Below, piece by piece: positions 1-10,320 of a DNA stretch of 64,000 bases (position 1 is the first letter of the stretch; every line of letters begins with the position of its first letter). The position numbers and the translations under genes were made by a program. Below the pieces are notes generated by a model. It made no database searches. It was not told the origin of the DNA and saw only the letters and a list, made by a program, of their open reading frames with translations. The stretch spans positions 1 to 64,000 of the forward strand of contig NZ_JANUDX010000005.1 in assembly GCF_024810105.1 (NCBI RefSeq), written 5' to 3'. Origin of the DNA: Stenotrophomonas sp. BIGb0135 (GTDB lineage: Bacteria > Pseudomonadota > Gammaproteobacteria > Xanthomonadales > Xanthomonadaceae).

Positions 1-86
<86 letters not shown>

Positions 87-169
87 ACGACCGCGTCTGG
101 AGAGCCCCAACGCGCGCCTAGCGCAGCGAATGCGAACCGTTTTAGAGCGGGCTACGCGGCTCCACAACG

Positions 170-198
170 AAATGCGGCGCCCCTGAGGGCGCCGCATG
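170..198 (-). terminator. Rho-independent terminator of the RcnB-like gene
   Basis: An 11-bp perfect stem (172-182 paired with 187-197) closes on a four-base loop about 20 bases past the stop codon at 220. On the minus strand it is followed by TTTCGTTG, a short and imperfect U tract. Confidence 0.7.
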
Positions 199-219
199 GG
201 TTGGACAGAAACGGTGGGC

Positions 220-684
220 TTACCGGCTGTTGATCACGTAGTCGGCGATGATGCCGGTGGCGATGGCGACCAGCAGCAGGTTGCCGCGGTCGTCGCGGAT
301 CCAGTGGTGGCCATACGGCGGACGACGCACCGAGTAGCGGTTGTAGTCGTTGACCACGTAGACCGGGCCCCGGTAGTACTCGTTGTAGCGGTGACCCCGC
401 GCCCACCCGTAGCCGCGACCCGGGCCCGGGCGATAGACCACGCGCGGCGGCGGCGGTGCCGGGCGGTAATGGCCACGGTTGTCGTAGTAGCGACGATCGT
501 GGTGCGCCTCGCGGCGGTCATCGCGCCAGTCGCGGCGGTCATGCCGGCGATCATGGCGGTCATCGTGGCGGTCGTGGCGGTCGTGCCCACGACCACGGTG
601 GTCATCATCGGCGAAGGCCGGTGCCACCGCGCCGAGGGCAAGCAGCGAGGCAACGGCCCCGACGACAAATCGATTCATGCGCAT
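220..684 (-). CDS. RcnB family periplasmic protein
   Basis: A 154-residue exported protein. I chose the ATG at 684 because a GAGG ribosome site sits six bases upstream and the product then begins with a clean signal peptide (MRMNRFVVGAVASLLALG, cleaved after AFA). Next comes a stretch of about 50 residues made mostly of Asp, His and Arg, then a Pro-rich linker. The C-terminal 55 residues carry the RcnB-type pattern: a Tyr/Val-rich strand, PPYGHHWIRDD, and a hydrophobic end IATGIIADYVI. E. coli RcnB is a periplasmic nickel/cobalt homeostasis protein. The family match is good, but the metal role of this member is inference; the His/Asp-rich segment could bind metal. It is a single-gene unit with its own terminator. 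Confidence 0.75.
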   Translation of the reverse strand: MRMNRFVVGAVASLLALGAVAPAFADDDHRGRGHDRHDRHDDRHDRRHDRRDWRDDRREAHHDRRYYDNRGHYRPAPPPPRVVYRPGPGRGYGWARGHRYNEYYRGPVYVVNDYNRYSVRRPPYGHHWIRDDRGNLLLVAIATGIIADYVINSR

Positions 685-735
685 GATTGGCCTCGCTTGG
701 TGGATTGATGGCTCCATCATGCGCACGCCATCTGA

Positions 736-762
736 ACGGTTTCCGGCTGGAAACGGTTTCCA
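736..762. promoter_or_regulatory. Palindromic operator candidate upstream of the RcnB-like gene
   Basis: TGGAAACGGTTTCCA at 748-762 is a perfect 7-1-7 inverted repeat, and its right part (ACGGTTTCC) also occurs at 736-744. It lies 64-78 bases upstream of the start at 684, within the divergent region shared with ettA. The shape resembles LacI-family operators. No regulator gene is nearby, so the binding protein is unknown. Confidence 0.4.
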
Positions 763-842
763 CTTCAAGGGCCTTGACGGCCCATTCAGGCCCCGGCAAG
801 CCCCGCCCCATGGGCCGACCGGCGACTGTCATCGCTTCCGGC

Positions 843-848
843 TATAAT
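843..848 (+). promoter_or_regulatory. Candidate -10 box for ettA
   Basis: A perfect TATAAT stands 74 bases before the ettA start at 922. At 16-18 bases upstream there is no good -35 match (the bases are GC-rich), so this is a candidate promoter on the -10 element alone. Confidence 0.45.
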
Positions 849-921
849 CGGGAGTACCCCTTTTATTCATCTGTTCCCGTTCCGCATGGAACGGGGGCAG
901 GGTCGCGCCTTCGGAGACCTC

Positions 922-2586
<1,665 letters not shown>

Positions 2587-2593
2587 GAAAGGA

Positions 2594-2625
2594 AAAACGG
2601 CCGCGCACTGCGCGGCCGTTTGCAT
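2594..2625 (+). terminator. Rho-independent terminator of ettA
   Basis: An A run leads into a stem AAACGGCCGCGC / GCGCGGCCGTTT with loop ACTG, followed by TGCATTT, beginning ten bases after the ettA stop. Confidence 0.85.
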
Positions 2626-2712
2626 TTGGGTAGGTCATGACCGTTGGTCATGACACAGGCGCGCACTGCGCGGCCGTTTGCATTCTGGCAGGTCACGACC
2701 GTGGGTCGTGAC
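2601..2712 (+). repeat. Tandem duplication with GTAG-type palindromes
   Basis: About 52 bases (2603-2655) recur with changes at 2661-2712, an offset of 58. Each copy joins the right arm of the ettA terminator to a palindrome: GTAG plus GTCATGAC/GTCATGAC in copy one (2630-2654), and GCAG plus GTCACGAC/GTCGTGAC in copy two (2688-2712). The first GTAG-headed hairpin matches the SMAG-like repeats near 61.6 kb. In copy two compensatory changes keep the stem paired, suggesting selection on the hairpin. Confidence 0.7.
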
Positions 2713-2736
2713 GCCTTATCGTCACGAGATTCCACC

Positions 2737-4053
<1,317 letters not shown>

Positions 4054-4100
4054 GCGCCACGGTTCACCCCTCCGCAACGCGGCTCTGGGATGATGGCGGC

Positions 4101-5099
4101 ATGAGCGATGCTTCACTGCCAGCCGATCTTTCCTCGCCATTGCGTCGCCGCCTGTTGCGTGCGGCGCTGCTGGCGCCTGCGGTGGGCGCGTTGGCGGCCC
4201 TGCCCGGCTGCTCGATGCCGGTCCAGGTGGATGGCACCTTCCTGCAACCCTGGCGCAGCCACCTGGACTGGACGATGGCCGACTGGCAGCGTTCGATGCA
4301 GTTGGCCGGTCGCCTGGGATGCAAGAGGCTGGTGCTGCAGTGGGCCGGCATCCACGGCGCGCCGGAAGGCGATTGGCTGCTGCCGGACGCGGGCCTGCGG
4401 ATGCTGTTCACCGCCGCGGGCGAAGCCGGCATCACGGTGCGGGTGGGCCTGCCGTTCGAGCAGTCGTGGTGGACGGCCATCGGCGGCGATGATGCCGCGC
4501 TGCAAGCGTTCTTCGCCGACAGCCTGGCGCGCGCGCAGCAGTGGCTGGCGCAGGCCCCATGGGCACGCCTGCAGGCGTTCGGTGGCTGGTACCTGCCCTA
4601 CGAGATCGAGCAGTACCACTGGGCCGACCCGGCCCGCGTGCAATGGCTGGTGCAGTGGCTGCACGGCCTGCAGCAGGCCGCGCAGGCGCGCGGTGGCGAC
4701 TGTGCGATGTCCACCTATTTCAGCCGGCTGCAGACCGAAGGCCGGCTGGAGACGGTGTGGGCCAGCGTGCTCGACCAGGTCCCGCTGCGGCCGATGGTGC
4801 AGGACGGCGTGGGCGTCGCCGGCGCTGGCAACGTGCAGGAACTGCGGCCGCTGCTGGCGCTGCTCAAGCAACGCGGCGTGGCCTTCGATGCGATCGTCGA
4901 GTTGTTCCGCGAACTGCCGGGCGGAAACGCCGACGGTACCCAGTTCAAGGGTGAAACCGCCGACCCGGCGCGTATTGAGCGGCAACTGGCCTGGGCGCGC
5001 GACAGCGGGGCCGAGCACGTGCTGGTGTATGCGCTGGATCCCTGGCTGTCGCAGGACACGCCGCAGGCCAAGGCATTGCGGCGTCACTGGGGCCTGTAA
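4101..5099 (+). CDS. DUF4434 domain protein, probable lipoprotein
   Basis: A 332-residue protein. The ATG at 4101 starts MSDASLPADLSSPLRRRLLR, followed by a hydrophobic stretch and a lipobox-like LAALPGC at about residues 31-37, so it is probably exported and lipid-anchored; the twin-Arg-like RRR run before the core might even suggest Tat export. The mature part opens GTFLQPWRSHLDWT and continues with VLQWAGIHG and FGGWYLPYEIEQ, in the style of DUF4434 proteins, thought to be TIM-barrel glycosidase-like. Conserved acidic residues in YLPYEIE and VELFRE could be catalytic, but no activity is established. It converges on the exopolysaccharide operon, so a role on a glycan is possible but unproven. 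Confidence 0.65.
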   Translation: MSDASLPADLSSPLRRRLLRAALLAPAVGALAALPGCSMPVQVDGTFLQPWRSHLDWTMADWQRSMQLAGRLGCKRLVLQWAGIHGAPEGDWLLPDAGLRMLFTAAGEAGITVRVGLPFEQSWWTAIGGDDAALQAFFADSLARAQQWLAQAPWARLQAFGGWYLPYEIEQYHWADPARVQWLVQWLHGLQQAAQARGGDCAMSTYFSRLQTEGRLETVWASVLDQVPLRPMVQDGVGVAGAGNVQELRPLLALLKQRGVAFDAIVELFRELPGGNADGTQFKGETADPARIERQLAWARDSGAEHVLVYALDPWLSQDTPQAKALRRHWGL

Positions 5100-5109
5100 G
5101 GCCTGCCTC

Positions 5110-5134
5110 CGCTACCGACCGACGGTCGGTAGCG
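5110..5134. terminator. Convergent hairpin between the DUF4434 gene and the operon end
   Basis: A perfect inverted repeat (CGCTACCGACC / GGTCGGTAGCG) lies 10 bases past one stop and 22 bases before the other. It has no T tract on either strand. It contains CTAC/GTAG at its ends, so it may be a SMAG-type repeat doing duty as a convergent terminator. Confidence 0.5.
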
Positions 5135-5156
5135 ACAGGTTCGTGCCGTACGCGCG

Positions 5157-6290
5157 TTACAGCGTGCGGCCGATGATCTCGCGCAGGATCTCGCTGCTGC
5201 CGCCAAAGATGCGCAGGGCGCGTGCATCGGTCCAGGCGCGGCCGATGCCGTACTCGCTGCTGTAGCCGTAGCCGCCGTGCAGCTGCAGCAGGTCATCAAG
5301 CACCGTGCCCTGCAGTTCGGTGGCATTGAGCTTGGCCATCGCCGCCACCGTCGCATCCAGCCGGCCCTGCATCTGCTCGCCCAGGCACTGGTCGAGGAAA
5401 CTGCGCAGCATCGCCAGTTTGGCAGCCGCATCGGCGAGCACGAAGCGGGTGTTCTGGTGGTCGATCAGGAAGCGCCCGAACGCCTTGCGCTGGCGCACGT
5501 AGGCCACGGTCTCGGCGAGCATGCCTTCGGCCGAGGCCGCCGCACGCAGCGCGATGGCCAGGCGCTCGGCGGCCAGTTGTTCACCCAGGTAATCGAAGCC
5601 GCGCTGTTCTTCGCCCAGCAGGTGCGAGGCCGGCACCACCACGTTGTCGAAGAACAGTTCGCTGGTGTCCTGCGCATGCTGTCCGATCTTGGGCATCGGC
5701 GCGCCACGGGTGACGCCGGACCACGCGGTATCCACGCAGAACAGGGTCAACCCGCGCGCACCCAGCTCCGGCGCGACGGTCGCCACCACCACCACCACGT
5801 CGGCATTGCTGCCGTTGGTGATCCAGGTCTTCTGGCCGTTCAGCAGGTAATGCTCCCCCTGGCGCTCGGCGCGGGTGCGGATCGCCTTGAGGTCGCTGCC
5901 GGCGCCGGGTTCGGTCATGGCAATGGCACCGATCACCTCACCGCGGGCCATCGCCGGCAACCACGCATCGCGCACGACTTCGCTGCCGTACTGCATCAGG
6001 TACGGCGCCACCATGTCCGAGTGGATCGAGAATCCGATGCCCAGGTAGTTCGCGCGCGCCAGTTCTTCGGTCACGCACGCGGCATGCCCGTAATCACCGC
6101 CAAGGCCATAAGGCTCGGGCAGCTGGCAGTTGAGCAGGCCGGCCTCGCCCGCTGCGCGCCACAGCGACCGCGGGGTGATGCCGTCGCGCTCCCACTGCGC
6201 GTAATGCGGCGCGATGTCGCTGTCGATGAAGCGACGCACCTGCGCGCGGAACAGGGCGTGGTCGTCGCGGAAAACGGAACGCTCGGACAT
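5157..6290 (-). CDS. Acyl-CoA dehydrogenase family flavoprotein, last gene of the exopolysaccharide operon
   Basis: A 377-residue acyl-CoA dehydrogenase of usual length. ATG at 6290 is used because it sits four bases after the algF-like stop and gives MSERSVFRDDHALFRAQVRRF. FAD and substrate motifs are present: AMTEPGAGSDL (125-135), WITNGS (156-161), GQRKAFG-type VRQRKAFGR, and GGYGYSSEYGIGRAWTDARALRIFGG near the end (only partly quoted motifs: GGYGYSSEYG, RIFGGSSEI). The C-terminal catalytic Glu of the medium-chain type is Gly here (IFGG), but E242 in AAERLAIAL fits the isovaleryl-CoA/long-chain position, so the enzyme is probably active. Its place beside an AMP ligase and a carrier protein recalls prolyl-carrier dehydrogenases of pyrrole pathways; oxidation of a carrier-bound acyl or aminoacyl group is my inference. 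A plain catabolic role is the alternative. Confidence 0.85.
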   Translation of the reverse strand: MSERSVFRDDHALFRAQVRRFIDSDIAPHYAQWERDGITPRSLWRAAGEAGLLNCQLPEPYGLGGDYGHAACVTEELARANYLGIGFSIHSDMVAPYLMQYGSEVVRDAWLPAMARGEVIGAIAMTEPGAGSDLKAIRTRAERQGEHYLLNGQKTWITNGSNADVVVVVATVAPELGARGLTLFCVDTAWSGVTRGAPMPKIGQHAQDTSELFFDNVVVPASHLLGEEQRGFDYLGEQLAAERLAIALRAAASAEGMLAETVAYVRQRKAFGRFLIDHQNTRFVLADAAAKLAMLRSFLDQCLGEQMQGRLDATVAAMAKLNATELQGTVLDDLLQLHGGYGYSSEYGIGRAWTDARALRIFGGSSEILREIIGRTL

Positions 6291-6294
6291 GGGA

Positions 6295-6981
6295 TCAGCG
6301 GCCCACCGCGTCGGTGCCACTGAGCTGACCCTGCAGCACCGGGGCGGCCGCCGTACCGGTCAGGAACAGGCTGTAGTGATCGCCGGGCTGCAGCGCCGGC
6401 AGCGCCAGCGGGGCGCTGTCCTTGCTGCCGCAGCCGGCTACCAGGCGCGCCTTGACCGGGTTGATGCCGCGCGCACTGCTGCTGCCGGCGGGCACCGCCG
6501 GGAACACCACCGGCCCCTTGTCGGCCATGGCCAGGCGGCCCTGCGTGCAGCCGCTGGCAAGATTGTAGAAACGGATCTCGGCCTTGAGCGCGTCGCTGGT
6601 GCCGCCGCCATCGGCCAACACCGCCAGCGGCCTGGTCGGGGTGGCGGCATCCAGCACCAGCGTGGTGAAGCTGCCGGCGGCGACCTGCGCCTGGCTGCGC
6701 GGCTTGCCGGCCACGCGCAGGTTGAACGGCTTGCCGCCTTCCACGATGGCGTAGCGGGTGGCGCGGGTGGCCGGGCCGATGCTCTGCTCGGCACCGTTGC
6801 CGACGGCGACCTTGAGCGCGGCGCTACCGGGATTCAACACGCGTACGAACGCCGAGCCGGCCGGCGGCCGCGGCGCGTACAGCTGCGCGAGGCGGCCTTC
6901 CTGGCCCCCCTGCTGCGCGTAAGCGGCCAGCGGGGAAAGCACCAACAGGGCGGCGGTGAGCGGGATCAGGGTGCGCTTCAT
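6295..6981 (-). CDS. AlgF-like periplasmic polysaccharide acylation protein
   Basis: A 228-residue exported protein with a signal peptide (MKRTLIPLTAALLVLSPLAAYA, cleaved before QQ). After it come LYAPRPPAGSAFVRVLN and later INPVKARL, which match the two best-conserved places of alginate AlgF (LYGP-PKGSTFVRVYN and INPVKVSL in memory of the Pseudomonas protein). AlgF is a periplasmic adaptor needed for alginate O-acetylation together with AlgI, AlgJ and AlgX. The start ATG overlaps the stop of the AMP ligase (ATGA at 6978-6981), so it is translated as part of the operon. The remainder is divergent, so the call rests on overall layout, these two motifs and the neighbouring AlgI/J-like genes. 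Confidence 0.7.
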   Translation of the reverse strand: MKRTLIPLTAALLVLSPLAAYAQQGGQEGRLAQLYAPRPPAGSAFVRVLNPGSAALKVAVGNGAEQSIGPATRATRYAIVEGGKPFNLRVAGKPRSQAQVAAGSFTTLVLDAATPTRPLAVLADGGGTSDALKAEIRFYNLASGCTQGRLAMADKGPVVFPAVPAGSSSARGINPVKARLVAGCGSKDSAPLALPALQPGDHYSLFLTGTAAAPVLQGQLSGTDAVGR

Positions 6982-8453
6982 GGTCTGGGTTCCTGGCTGC
7001 GGAGCGTGCGCGCCAATGCATAGCGCTGCTCCAGTTGTCTGCGGTCGACCTTGTTGCTGTTGCCGGTGGGCAACGCATCCACGGCGATCAGTTCGGAGGG
7101 AATCATGTAGGGCGGGACGCGGCGGCCGAGCTGTTCCTTCCAGTCCTGCAACGCGGCGGGCAGCGGCTGCACCAGGCCTTCGCCGGGCTGGGCCAGCTCG
7201 ACGAAGCCGATCATCCGCACCAGGCTGCCGTCGGGCCGGCGCAGCACCACCGCTGCACCCGCCACCACGCCGTCCAGCGTGGACAGCGAGGCATCCACTT
7301 CGGCCAGCTCGATGCGGTAGCCGTTGAGCTTGATCTGGTCGTCCTTGCGGCCGCGGAAGTACACGCGGCCCTGGTCGTCGAGATCGCCGAGGTCGCCACT
7401 GCGGTAGGCGCGCTTGCCGTGGTGGTCGAACAACACGCCTTCGTCCAGGTCCGGGCGGTCCAGATAGCCGCGCATGACGTGGTCGCCGGCCATGCAGATT
7501 TCGCCATCGTCGATGAAGACCTCGGCATACGGCTTGGCCACGCCGATCGGGAACGGGTTCGGGGCGGCCGCACGCAGCGCCGGGTCGATCTCCACCCAGG
7601 TGGTCGAGCAGGTGGCTTCGGTGGGGCCGTAGGAGTTGATGATGCGCGCCTGCGGGAAACGCGCCCACAGTTCCTCGGCCACGCGTGGGGTGAGCGATTC
7701 GGCGCCGAACACGAAGACCTTCAGCGACGGCAGGTGCTCGGCGTTGAAGCGTGGGTTGAGCATCTGCTGGCGCACGAACGAGGGCGTGGAGGCCCACACC
7801 GCCACCGCCGAATGCCGCAGGTGCTCGACGAAACGCTCGCTGTCGGCGATCACCTCGCGCGGGCACAGCACGCAGCTGCCGCCCAGGCCGAGCGCACCGC
7901 ACAGGTCGAACAGCGAGAAGTCGAAGCTGAAGAGCATCTGGTTGAGGAACGCCGGTGCTTCACCCAGCTGCAGGCAGTCGCGAATCCAGCCGGTGAACAG
8001 CGCCACGCTGTCGCGGCCGATCTGCACGCCCTTGGGGTCGCCGGTGCTGCCCGAGGTGAACATGATGTAGGCCAGCTCCGGCACGCGCAGCGCGCGCGGC
8101 GCATCGGCGCCAGGGCCGAAGGTGTCGGTGGCCGCATCGTAGATCGCCCCGGCATGGGTGAGCTGGGTGATGCGCTGCAGCCGCGCCGCCGGGTTGATGG
8201 TGTCCACCGGTACGTAGGTGACGCCCAGTCGCAGGCAGCCAAGCATGGCCACCACGAACGCGGACTGCTTGTGCCCGGAGATCACCAGCGCATGCCCCGG
8301 CTGCACGCCGGCCGCCTGCGCGCGCACGATCCAGGCCTGGGTCGCCGCGTGCAGCGCGGCCCAGTCCAGGGTGCCATCGGCATCGTGCAGCGCCGGCGCG
8401 TGCGGCGCGCGGTCCAGCTCGACGAAGCGGCAGTGGTCGAAATCGAAGCGCAT
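6978..8453 (-). CDS. DltA-like AMP-dependent (amino)acyl ligase
   Basis: A 491-residue adenylate-forming enzyme. Motifs: TSGSTGDPKG (133-142), SFDFSLFDL (176-184), VWASTPSF (219-226), NSYGPTEAT (273-281), YRSGDLG (350-356), LNGYRIELAEV (376-386) and the catalytic Lys468 in NSNKVDRRQ. The run of motifs, especially VWASTPSF and the position of YGPTEAT, follows D-alanine:carrier ligase DltA (about 500 residues) rather than acyl-CoA synthetases. It should activate a carboxylate with ATP and load it on the carrier encoded just upstream. The Cys that in DltA lines the D-alanine pocket (FCGE) is Gly250 here (FGAE), so the substrate may not be D-alanine. It overlaps algF-like by four bases and follows the carrier gene by 30 bases. 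Confidence 0.85.
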   Translation of the reverse strand: MRFDFDHCRFVELDRAPHAPALHDADGTLDWAALHAATQAWIVRAQAAGVQPGHALVISGHKQSAFVVAMLGCLRLGVTYVPVDTINPAARLQRITQLTHAGAIYDAATDTFGPGADAPRALRVPELAYIMFTSGSTGDPKGVQIGRDSVALFTGWIRDCLQLGEAPAFLNQMLFSFDFSLFDLCGALGLGGSCVLCPREVIADSERFVEHLRHSAVAVWASTPSFVRQQMLNPRFNAEHLPSLKVFVFGAESLTPRVAEELWARFPQARIINSYGPTEATCSTTWVEIDPALRAAAPNPFPIGVAKPYAEVFIDDGEICMAGDHVMRGYLDRPDLDEGVLFDHHGKRAYRSGDLGDLDDQGRVYFRGRKDDQIKLNGYRIELAEVDASLSTLDGVVAGAAVVLRRPDGSLVRMIGFVELAQPGEGLVQPLPAALQDWKEQLGRRVPPYMIPSELIAVDALPTGNSNKVDRRQLEQRYALARTLRSQEPRP

Positions 8454-8483
8454 GCGGGCGGCTCCTGCAGGGGGGGGGAAGGC

Positions 8484-8714
8484 TCAGCGCTGGTGCGCGG
8501 CCACGTAGTCGGCCAGCACCTGCACCGAATCGACCAGCGCATCGATCTCATCGACCGGCAGGGTCACGCCGAGGCGGTCCTTGACCTCGACCATCAGCTG
8601 CACCTTGGACATCGAGTCGAACAGCGACTCCATGTATTCGTCGGGCTGCACGCGGGTGCCGATCACCGCTTCGACGATGTCGATCAACTGGGCCTGGAGG
8701 GTCTGGATATCCAT
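8484..8714 (-). CDS. DltC-like acyl/peptidyl carrier protein
   Basis: A 76-residue acidic carrier protein. The phosphopantetheine Ser is Ser34 in LFDSMSKVQLM, matching the DSL/DSM signature, with the helical flanks usual for carriers. I prefer ATG 8714 (AAGG eight bases upstream) to an in-frame GTG at 8723. It lies between the MBOAT gene (13-base gap) and the DltA-like ligase (30-base gap), so the likely flow is ligase, then carrier, then MBOAT acyltransferase, as in DltA-DltC-DltB. It needs a phosphopantetheinyl transferase encoded elsewhere. The cargo is not known. Confidence 0.88.
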   Translation of the reverse strand: MDIQTLQAQLIDIVEAVIGTRVQPDEYMESLFDSMSKVQLMVEVKDRLGVTLPVDEIDALVDSVQVLADYVAAHQR

Positions 8715-8727
8715 CGGGTTCACCTTG

Positions 8728-10308
8728 TCAGAACTGGAAGTAGAGGAAACGGGATTCTTTGTGCAGGCTCAGCAGCGACAGGCCCAGCATGAGCAGCATC
8801 ACCAGCAGCCATTGCCAGTTGGGCTGCCAGCGCATCCACGCGCGCGGGGCCGGGCTCGGCTTGGCCAGCGACGGGCCGTACACGCCCATGATCTGCTGCG
8901 CATTGGGTGCCAGCCAGACGATGGCCAGCAGCACCAGGATGTAGAGCAGCTGCACGTGGTGCCCGGCCAGCAGGCGCCAGCTGTCGCCCAGCCCCATGCC
9001 GCCAAGGTAGCCCAGGTTCTCCAGGCTTTCCCAACCACGCACGCCGAACATGGCCTGGACCAGCTCCCAGGCATCGTGCACGCCGTCGGCGCGGAAGAAC
9101 GCCTGTGCCACCAGCACCGCGCCAAAGGTGAGCAACACGTAGCCGGCGTGCTGGTACCAGCGCAGCTGGCGCAGCGCGGCCGGCTTGCGGCCACCGACGA
9201 ACACGCGCCAGGCATGGTTGATGGAGAGGTAGCCGGCATGCAGCAGGCCGAAGATCAGGAACTGCAGGCCGGCGCCATGCCAGATGCCGGCCAGGCCCAT
9301 CGCCCACACCGTGGGCAGCACGATCATCGACAGGAAGCCGCCGGCCGAGGCCACCGCGGCCGGGCCGGTGGCGCGGCCGTGGCGGGTGCGCCAGCGGGTC
9401 ACCGCCATCGCCACCGGGTAGTACAGGTAGGCGGTGATGTAGCGGGTGAGGGTCATGTGCCAGCGCGCCCAGAAGTCGATCACGCTGGTCGCCTTGTACG
9501 GCGAGTTGAAGTTGAGCGGGAAGCGGATGCCGAACATCCGCGCCAGGCCCAGCGCCATGTCCGAGTAACCGGAAAAATCGAAGTAGAGCTGCAACGCATA
9601 GCTGAGCGCGGTGGCCCAGGCCCCCCAGAACTGGACCTCGCCCGTGGACGCGAAGCCGGCATCGGCATACGGGGCGATGGTGTCGGCCAGCAGCACTTTC
9701 TTGGCCAGACCGATCACGAACAGCATGCCGCCCACCGAGAGGTTGTCGGCCTGGAAACGGTAGGTTTCGCGCTTGCTGAACTGCGGCATCATCTCCTTGT
9801 GGTGGAGGATGGGGCCGGCGATCAGGTGCGGGAAGAAGGTCACGAACAGCACGTAGCTGAGCGGGCTGCGGTCGTTGACCACGCCGGCACGGCAGTCGAG
9901 CAGGTAGCCGATCTGGGTGAAGGTGAAGAAGGAAATGCCCAGCGGCAGGATCAGCGCGTCCATCGGGCCGACGTTGAAACCCATCTCGCCGACGAAATTC
10001 ACCATCGCCGCGAAGTACTTGTAGTGCACCAGCAGCAGCAGGTCGGCGGCCACGCCCAGCGCGGTGGCCAGCAGCTGCAGCCTGGGCCGCCTGGCCAGCG
10101 ACAGGATCACCAGGCTGACCAGGTAATTGAACACGATCGAGCCGGACAGCAGGATCACGAACTGCGGGTTCCACCAGCCGTAGAACACGATCGAGGCCAC
10201 GCACAGCCACAACGCGGCCAGCCGCGGTCGCACCGCACCCAGCGCGTAATGCACGCCCAGTGCGATCGGCAGGAACACCAGCAGGAACAGGAAGGAGTTG
10301 AAAAGCAT
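8728..10308 (-). CDS. MBOAT O-acyltransferase, AlgI/DltB family
   Basis: A 526-residue multispanning inner-membrane protein with about 11 hydrophobic segments. It has the MBOAT landmarks LPLGISFFTFTQIGYLLD (121-138), YFDFSGYSDMALGLARMFG (242-260), DFWARWHMTLTRYI with His284, and the invariant catalytic His344 in AGIWHGAGLQF. AlgI and DltB pass acyl groups through the membrane to a periplasmic partner. Here the neighbours supply both an Alg-type set (AlgF-, AlgJ- and AlgX-like) and a Dlt-type set (ligase and carrier), so the donor is probably the thioester on the DltC-like carrier. The cluster places the acceptor as the NfrB-made polysaccharide. Family assignment is firm; donor and acceptor are inference. 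Confidence 0.9.
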   Translation of the reverse strand: MLFNSFLFLLVFLPIALGVHYALGAVRPRLAALWLCVASIVFYGWWNPQFVILLSGSIVFNYLVSLVILSLARRPRLQLLATALGVAADLLLLVHYKYFAAMVNFVGEMGFNVGPMDALILPLGISFFTFTQIGYLLDCRAGVVNDRSPLSYVLFVTFFPHLIAGPILHHKEMMPQFSKRETYRFQADNLSVGGMLFVIGLAKKVLLADTIAPYADAGFASTGEVQFWGAWATALSYALQLYFDFSGYSDMALGLARMFGIRFPLNFNSPYKATSVIDFWARWHMTLTRYITAYLYYPVAMAVTRWRTRHGRATGPAAVASAGGFLSMIVLPTVWAMGLAGIWHGAGLQFLIFGLLHAGYLSINHAWRVFVGGRKPAALRQLRWYQHAGYVLLTFGAVLVAQAFFRADGVHDAWELVQAMFGVRGWESLENLGYLGGMGLGDSWRLLAGHHVQLLYILVLLAIVWLAPNAQQIMGVYGPSLAKPSPAPRAWMRWQPNWQWLLVMLLMLGLSLLSLHKESRFLYFQF

Positions 10309-10320
10309 CGTCCGTAGCGC

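Noticed and set aside
2600..2736. Purine riboswitch before the NCS2 permease
   Set aside because: The leader consists of the ettA terminator and GTAG palindromes; no three-way junction with conserved purine-aptamer loops is visible.
5157..6290. Loss of the catalytic Glu in the acyl-CoA dehydrogenase (IFGG instead of IYEG)
   Set aside because: Isovaleryl-CoA and long-chain types carry the Glu at another place, and E242 fits it, so inactivation is not supported.
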